Source: an uncultured Clostridia bacterium (GTDB taxonomy: Bacteria > Bacillota > Clostridia > Oscillospirales > CAG-272). From it: DNA of 6,141 nt. The translations under genes were made by a program, and so were the position numbers. Under the pieces are notes generated by a model that searched no databases, was not told the DNA's origin, and saw only the letters and a program-made list of their open reading frames with translations. Positions within the stretch are counted from its first letter, which is position 1, and each line of letters begins with the position of its first letter. This document shows positions 5,752 through 6,141 of the stretch, one piece after another. The stretch spans positions 1 through 6,141 of the forward strand of contig CANQXN010000104.1 in assembly GCA_947627815.1 (NCBI GenBank), read 5' to 3'.

Positions 5752-6129
5752 ATGGCAGGTACAAGAAAAGTCAAAACAGTGGATCTTATATATATCGCCC
5801 TCGGCGCGGCCCTTATGGCGGTGTGCTCCTGGATAAGCGTGCCCGCCGCCGTGCCCTTCACCATGCAGACCTTCGGGGTATTCACGGTGCTTTTGACCCT
5901 GGGCCCAAAGCGAGGCACATCGTCGGTGGCGGCCTATCTCCTCTTAGGGGCCGTGGGCGCGCCGGTATTTTCCAATTTCGGCGGCGGGCCCGGGGCGCTT
6001 TTCGGGGCCACCGGCGGGTATCTCATGGGCTTTTTGTTCACCGGCCTTGCCTACATGCTGGGTCAGCCTGTCGAAAAAGGCCTGCGGCCTTTTTCGACAA
6101 AGGGGGAACGTGCGGGAAACTGCGCGTGA
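5752..6129 (+). CDS. bioY: Biotin transporter substrate-binding subunit BioY, disrupted C-terminal half
   Basis: BioY is the membrane S-component that binds biotin for ECF-type uptake, alone or with the shared EcfA/EcfT energising module. Residues 1-104 match the family well: a first helix (about 11-30), PFTMQTFGV (35-43), LGPKRGTSSVAAYLLLGAVGAPVF (50-73), and the glycine-rich loop with GATGGYLMGF (85-94). After YMLG (101-104) the similarity stops exactly where a palindromic repeat starts. The frame continues through the repeat as about 20 unrelated residues (106-125) to a TGA at 6127-6129. Family members are about 180-200 residues, so roughly three helices are missing and the product is probably inactive, unless the gene resumes downstream as a separate fragment. 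GGAGG at 5742-5746 supports the ATG at 5752. It may be better called a pseudogene. Confidence 0.85.
   Translation: MAGTRKVKTVDLIYIALGAALMAVCSWISVPAAVPFTMQTFGVFTVLLTLGPKRGTSSVAAYLLLGAVGAPVFSNFGGGPGALFGATGGYLMGFLFTGLAYMLGQPVEKGLRPFSTKGERAGNCA
6069..6099. repeat. Perfect 14-bp palindromic repeat inside bioY (REP/MITE-like)
   Basis: TGTCGAAAAAGGCC (6069-6082) and GGCCTTTTTCGACA (6086-6099) are exact reverse complements around a TGC loop. The run A5-GGCC-TGC-GGCC-T5 also has the shape of a bidirectional intrinsic terminator. It begins one base after the last codon that fits BioY, and the 42 bases after it do not look like BioY. The best reading is one end of a short inserted palindromic element whose other end lies beyond the window. 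No second copy and no transposase are present here. Confidence 0.7.
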
Positions 6130-6141
6130 ATTTTGCGAAAT

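Overview
The window looks like chromosomal DNA from a GC-rich Gram-positive anaerobe of the Clostridia, probably Oscillospirales-like. This assignment is inference. It rests on strong Shine-Dalgarno sites (AAGGAGG, GGAGG), sigma-A type promoters confined to short AT-rich gaps, a pyrophosphate-type phosphofructokinase, and the protein families present (DUF2975 with a YozG-like regulator, DUF4153/DUF4173, AgrC/AgrA-like two-component genes, BioY). No rRNA, tRNA, CRISPR array, transposase or phage gene was seen.

Layout. (1) Positions 1-1068, minus strand: the N-terminal 356 codons of a PPi-dependent 6-phosphofructokinase (pfp); its 3' end lies outside the window. (2) Positions 1069-1300: an AT-rich divergent promoter region. 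It has a TTGATT-N17-TATAAT promoter firing left into pfp, a 17-bp palindrome overlapping that promoter's -35 box, and a near-consensus TTGACA-N17-TATTAT promoter firing right. (3) Positions 1301-3488, plus strand: a tight three-gene operon of a four-helix DUF2975 membrane protein, a 68-residue YozG-like Cro/CI helix-turn-helix regulator, and a large DUF4153/DUF4173-like membrane protein. It looks like a regulator-plus-membrane-partner module of unknown signal. (4) Positions 3489-3669: a gap full of inverted repeats, with a likely terminator, a larger nested stem, and a promoter for the next operon. (5) Positions 3670-5690: a LytTR response regulator and an AgrC-like GHKL sensor kinase, two bases apart, forming a two-component system without a recognisable peptide or processing gene beside it. 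(6) Positions 5691-5751: a short leader with two mutually exclusive small hairpins. (7) Positions 5752-6129: bioY, the substrate-binding membrane component of a biotin ECF transporter. Its recognisable sequence stops near residue 104, where a perfect 14-bp inverted repeat begins; the frame then runs to an early stop. The window ends 42 bases after that palindrome.

The genes do not form one pathway. The most notable points are the palindrome that breaks BioY, the membrane-protein/regulator/membrane-protein operon, and the dense secondary structure between the two plus-strand operons. I found no clear evidence of an entirely new system.
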